DNA of 64,000 bases from Streptomyces sp. NBC_01463 (GTDB lineage: Bacteria; Actinomycetota; Actinomycetes; Streptomycetales; Streptomycetaceae). Shown piece after piece: positions 60,661-64,000 of this stretch. The stretch spans positions 1,860,001-1,924,000 of the forward strand of contig CP109468.1 of the NCBI GenBank assembly GCA_036227345.1. The letters run 5' to 3'. How positions within the stretch are numbered: position 1 is the first letter of the stretch; each line of letters starts with the position of its first letter. The position numbers and the translations under genes are program-made. Below the pieces are notes generated by a model that made no database searches, was not told where the DNA came from, and saw nothing but the letters and a program-made list of their open reading frames with translations.

Positions 60661-61664
60661 GCGGTGCTCCTTGCGGACGGTACGGGGGTCGGGTCCCCGG
60701 AGGGGGACGCGGTGGTCTGGGGGTGGACGCAGTGCCAGCGGTGCTCGCCGGACCCGATGGTCTCCGCGGGGAAGACCGTGGAGCACTCGGCGTCGGCCTT
60801 CCAGCAGCGGGTGCTGAACGGGCAGCCGGGCGGCGGCTCGGTGGCGGAGGGCACCGGGCCGGTGAGCACGATGCGCCGGGTCGTCTCCATCAGGCTGGGC
60901 GTCGCGGAGAGCAGTGCCTCGGTGTACGGGTGCGAGGGGGCGCCCGCGACGTCGGCCGCGCGCCCTTCCTCGACGATGCGGCCGAGGTAGAGGACGGCGA
61001 TGCGGTCGGCGAGATAGCGCACGGTCTGGATGTCGTGCGAGATGAACACCATCCCGAGGCCGAGGCGTTCGCGCAGGTCGACGAGGAGGTTCAGCACCTG
61101 GGCGCGGACCGAGACGTCGAGCGCGGAGGTGGGTTCGTCGGCGACGATCAGCTCCGGTTCGAGGGCCAGGGCACGGGCGATGGCGACGCGCTGGCGCTGG
61201 CCGCCGGAGAGCTGTCCGGGCAGTGCGGCCAGGGTGTGGCCGGGGAGGCCGACCAGGTCGAGGAGTTCCTCGACCCGGGCCTCGCGCTCCTCCCGGGTGC
61301 CGCGGCGGTGCACGTCGAGCGGGTCGCGCAGGATCTGGCGGACCGTGAGCCTCGGGTTGAGCGCGGTGGACGGGTCCTGGAAGACGACGCCGACGGCGGA
61401 GCCGAAGCCGCCGCGCCGCTCGGCACCCGTCATCCCCCACAGGTCGCGCCCGTGGAAGAGGACCTCGCCCTCGGTGGGCTTCTGCAGTCCGGTCAGCACC
61501 CGGGCCAGGGTCGACTTGCCGCAGCCCGACTCGCCGACCAGACCGACGATCTCGCCGCGCCCGACCTCCAGCGTGGCGTCGGTGAGCGCGTGGACGGCGT
61601 CGCGCCTGAACAGGCCTCCGCTGCGTGCCTTGTGGCGTACGTGCACGCCGTTGAGCCTGATCAC
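60657..61664 (-). CDS. Oligopeptide-type ABC transporter ATPase (DppF/OppF-like)
   Basis: 335 aa. Walker A GESGCGKST, signature LSGGQRQRV, Walker B LIVADEPTSALD, H-loop FISHD, and the Oligo_HPY tail with CPFSTRCWKADAEC, which in relatives can bind a Fe-S cluster or support assembly. GTG 61664 overlaps the previous stop by four bases. Works with the permease-ATPase fusion and the DppB-like permease upstream. Confidence 0.92.
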   Translation of the reverse strand: MIRLNGVHVRHKARSGGLFRRDAVHALTDATLEVGRGEIVGLVGESGCGKSTLARVLTGLQKPTEGEVLFHGRDLWGMTGAERRGGFGSAVGVVFQDPSTALNPRLTVRQILRDPLDVHRRGTREEREARVEELLDLVGLPGHTLAALPGQLSGGQRQRVAIARALALEPELIVADEPTSALDVSVRAQVLNLLVDLRERLGLGMVFISHDIQTVRYLADRIAVLYLGRIVEEGRAADVAGAPSHPYTEALLSATPSLMETTRRIVLTGPVPSATEPPPGCPFSTRCWKADAECSTVFPAETIGSGEHRWHCVHPQTTASPSGDPTPVPSARSTA

Positions 61665-63634
61665 AGGGCGCTCCCTTCCAGCTTCTTCGCGGCGGCACCG
61701 GCCGGGTGGTGGCAGGCGAAGCCGTGATCCAACGCGCTGCCGCGCCCGGTGAGTGCGGGGGTGGTGGTGCGGCAGAGCTCGGTCGCCGCGCCGCAGCGGC
61801 CCGCGAACCGGCATCCGGCGCCGAAGCCCTGGGGAGCGGGGACGACGCCGCGGATCTGGTGGAGCCGCTGGGCGCCGGCCTCCAGGGAGACGACGGAGCC
61901 GAGGAGTCCGCGGCTGTAGTGGTGGGCGGGGTCGGTGAGGACCTCCCGGGTGTCGCCGGCCTCGGCGAGCCGTCCCGCGTACATGACGGCGACCCGGTGC
62001 GAGAGGTCGCCGACCAGGGCGAGGTCGTGCGAGACCAGCACCATGGCGAAGCCGAGTTCGTCGCGGAGCCCGATGAGGAGTTCGACGACCTGGGCCTGGA
62101 CGGTGACGTCGAGTGCGGTGGTCGGCTCGTCCGCGATGAGCAGGCGGGGGCTGCGGGACAGGGCCATCGCGATGAGCACGCGCTGGCGCTGGCCGCCGGA
62201 GAGCTCGTGCGGGTAGCTGCGCAGGGTGCGTTCGGGTGCGAGGCCGACCAGTTCCAGGAGTTCGGCCGGCGTCTTCGTACCGCCGCGCGAGGTGAGCTGC
62301 CTGAGCTGGGTGCCGACGAGCACGGAGGGGTTGAGGGAGGAGAGCGCGTCCTGGTAGACCATCGCGATCTCGGGGCCCATCAGGGCGCGGCGTTCCTTGG
62401 GCGGCAGCTTCAGCAGGTCCCGGCCGCGGTAGAGGATCTCGCCGCTGACCTCGGCGTTGCGGGCGAGGAGGCCCATGACGGCAAGGCTGGTGATGGACTT
62501 GCCGCAGCCGGACTCGCCGACCAGGCCGAGGGTCTCGCCCTCGCGGACGGTGAGGTTCAGCCGGTCCACGACGGGGATGTCGCCGTAGCGGTCGGGGAAG
62601 CGGATGGCCAGGTCGCGGACGACGAGGAGTTCGCCGGCGTCGGCGCGGACCGGGGTGATGGCGGGCTCGGTGGCGTTGATGTGCGCGGCGAGCCGGGAGA
62701 GGGCCGCGTCGATGTCGACGGTGGCGGCGGCCTCGACCGGGTCCGGTGCGGTGGCGGTCGCGGGACCGGCCGCGGCTCGGGGGTTCCTGGGCGCAGCGGA
62801 GGCGTCGGTGAGGCCTTCGGAGAGGATGTTGAGCGCGAGGACCGTGATCAGCAGGGCGAGACCGGGGAAGAAGGTCGCCCACCAGCCGCCCGCCAGGAGG
62901 ATCTGCCGGCCGTAGGCGAGCACGCTGCCCCAGCTGGGGTCGGGGTCCTGCACGCCGGCGCCGATGAAGGAGAGGCTGGCCTCGAAGATGATGGCCTCGG
63001 CGACCATGACGGTCGCGAAGACCATGACCGGGGCCATGCAGTTGACGGCGACGTGCCGGAGCACGATGTAGCCGCGCCGCGCGCCGATGACCTTCTCGGC
63101 GGCGACGTAGTCCTCTCCGTACTGCGAGAGCACGTTGGCGCGCACGACGCGGGCCAGCGAGGGGGTGTACACGAAGGCGATGGTGAAGATGATCACCGGG
63201 AGGCTGGTGCCGAACACGGCGACGAGGACGGCCGCGAGCGCGATCGGCGGGAACGACATGACGACGTCGAGGGTGCGCATGACGGACTCGTCGCCGAGTT
63301 TGCGCGAGGTGGCGGCGAGCGAGCCGAGCAGGGACCCGGCGACCAGGGCGCAGGCGGTGGCGCCGAGGCCGATGACCAGAGAGTAGCGCGAGCCGTGCAC
63401 GACGCGGGCGAACACGTCGCGGCCCGCGCGGTCGGTGCCGAACCAGTGCGCGCCGCTCGGGGCCTGTACGGGGTTGCCGGTGGCGAGCGGGTCCTGGGTG
63501 AGCAGCGGGGCGAGTACGGCGCCGAGGACGACGACGATCAGGACGCCGAGGGCGACGCGGGAGGTTGCCGGGAGGGCGCGGAAGGCGACGCCCGGTCGGG
63601 AGAGTTTGGTGGCCAGACGGCCCGTGGCGAACAT
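61661..63634 (-). CDS. Permease-ATPase fusion (DppC-DppD) of an ABC importer
   Basis: 657 aa. Residues 1-280 are a DppC-type permease with the OppC N-terminal segment, about six helices and the EAA loop (AAEKVIGARRGYIVLRHVAVNC). A linker of about 55 Ala/Pro-rich residues leads to a complete ATPase at about 335-657: Walker A GESGCGKS near 373-380, LSGGQRQRV, LLIADEPTTALD, FGAGCRFAGRC tail. These are usually separate proteins. Two bases separate it from the next permease. ATG 63634. Confidence 0.9.
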   Translation of the reverse strand: MFATGRLATKLSRPGVAFRALPATSRVALGVLIVVVLGAVLAPLLTQDPLATGNPVQAPSGAHWFGTDRAGRDVFARVVHGSRYSLVIGLGATACALVAGSLLGSLAATSRKLGDESVMRTLDVVMSFPPIALAAVLVAVFGTSLPVIIFTIAFVYTPSLARVVRANVLSQYGEDYVAAEKVIGARRGYIVLRHVAVNCMAPVMVFATVMVAEAIIFEASLSFIGAGVQDPDPSWGSVLAYGRQILLAGGWWATFFPGLALLITVLALNILSEGLTDASAAPRNPRAAAGPATATAPDPVEAAATVDIDAALSRLAAHINATEPAITPVRADAGELLVVRDLAIRFPDRYGDIPVVDRLNLTVREGETLGLVGESGCGKSITSLAVMGLLARNAEVSGEILYRGRDLLKLPPKERRALMGPEIAMVYQDALSSLNPSVLVGTQLRQLTSRGGTKTPAELLELVGLAPERTLRSYPHELSGGQRQRVLIAMALSRSPRLLIADEPTTALDVTVQAQVVELLIGLRDELGFAMVLVSHDLALVGDLSHRVAVMYAGRLAEAGDTREVLTDPAHHYSRGLLGSVVSLEAGAQRLHQIRGVVPAPQGFGAGCRFAGRCGAATELCRTTTPALTGRGSALDHGFACHHPAGAAAKKLEGSAL

Positions 63635-63635
63635 G

Positions 63636-64000
63636 TCACACCGTCCTGATGCGCGGGTTGACCAGCAGGTAGAGCAGGTCGACGATGACGTTGACCACCA
63701 GGAACGCGATGGCGATGGTCAGTACGGTGCCCTGGACCAGGGCGACGTCGCCTCCGGTGACACCTTCGAGGATGAGCTTGCCCATGCCGGGCAGGTCGAA
63801 GATCGCTTCGATGACGACGGCGCCGCTGAGCAGGTAGCCGACCTTGACCCCGAGCACGGTGAGCGGGGTGACGAGTGCGTTGCGCAGTACCGAGCGGATG
63901 ACCAGGAGGACGGGCAGGCCGTTGCCCTGGGCGGTGCGGACGTAGTCCCGGTCGAGTTCGGTGACCATCGCGGTGCGGATGAGGCGGGCGAGTGACGCGG
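63636..64000 (-). CDS. DppB-like ABC transporter permease (partial, N terminus outside window)
   Basis: The frame runs off the right edge; the ATG at 63968 is internal because ASLARLIRTAMVTELDRDYVRTAQGNG, the conserved DppB EAA region, spans it. The C-terminal helices (VGYLLSGAVVIEAIFDLPGMGKLI, VLTIAIAFLVVNVIVDLLYLLVNPRIR) are standard. About 120 residues are visible. Confidence 0.92.
   Translation of the reverse strand, partial: ASLARLIRTAMVTELDRDYVRTAQGNGLPVLLVIRSVLRNALVTPLTVLGVKVGYLLSGAVVIEAIFDLPGMGKLILEGVTGGDVALVQGTVLTIAIAFLVVNVIVDLLYLLVNPRIRTV

Noticed and set aside
59725..61698. Single 657-codon frame covering the DapA-like gene and its upstream neighbour
   Set aside because: Only the part after ATG 60660 is the lyase; the upstream part is an off-frame reading of the ATPase gene. 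The real ATPase-permease fusion is the one at 61661-63634.

Overview
The window is high-GC chromosomal DNA from a streptomycete. The evidence is three rodlins, two chaplins, a secreted RNase Sa-type ribonuclease, twin-arginine and long Ala-rich signal peptides, many GTG/TTG starts, and strong GC-rich hairpins between convergent genes. No rRNA, convincing tRNA, IS element, prophage or CRISPR array was seen.

Left part (1-9.6 kb): the 3' end of a peptidoglycan amidase with two peptidoglycan-binding repeats, a SnoaL-like protein, a RibD/DHFR-like reductase, a nucleotidyltransferase-fold protein and an MFS exporter. A complete, translationally coupled urease operon ureA-B-C-F-G-D follows on the minus strand, with a recognisable promoter. 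Between 9.6 and 13.4 kb lies a large secreted subtilisin.

Purine block (13.5-22.3 kb): XdhC-type maturation factor, NCS2 purine permease and a three-subunit xanthine dehydrogenase (FAD, 2Fe-2S, molybdopterin), divergent from a PucR-family regulator. Together with urease this can feed purine nitrogen to ammonia, although the ring-opening and allantoin steps are not in the window. A TPR-like protein, a GntR/FCD regulator, an FhuF-like ferric reductase behind an iron box, a DUF2637 membrane protein and an RsbW-like kinase follow. Next comes a secreted RNase with its barstar-type inhibitor.

Collagen/hydroxyproline block (28-36.6 kb): a secreted M9 collagenase, then GntR regulator, 4-hydroxyproline epimerase, DapA-family deaminase and a three-component FAD/2Fe-2S dehydrogenase. 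These are the parts needed to cut collagen and catabolise its hydroxyproline as far as alpha-ketoglutarate semialdehyde. A GH38 alpha-mannosidase, PoxB-type pyruvate oxidase, degenerate PP2C, a second large subtilisin with a divergent LuxR-type regulator, DUF456, a GH95 enzyme, an Ada-AlkA fusion with an eroded glycosylase domain and RsgA follow.

Surface-coat block (54.6-59.6 kb): DUF5949, three rodlins with matching BldN-like promoters, a short chaplin, a long two-domain chaplin with a His/Pro-rich stalk, and two small uncharacterised genes. The right end (59.7-64 kb) is a DapA-family lyase coupled to an oligopeptide-type ABC importer that includes a permease-ATPase fusion; its first permease runs off the edge.
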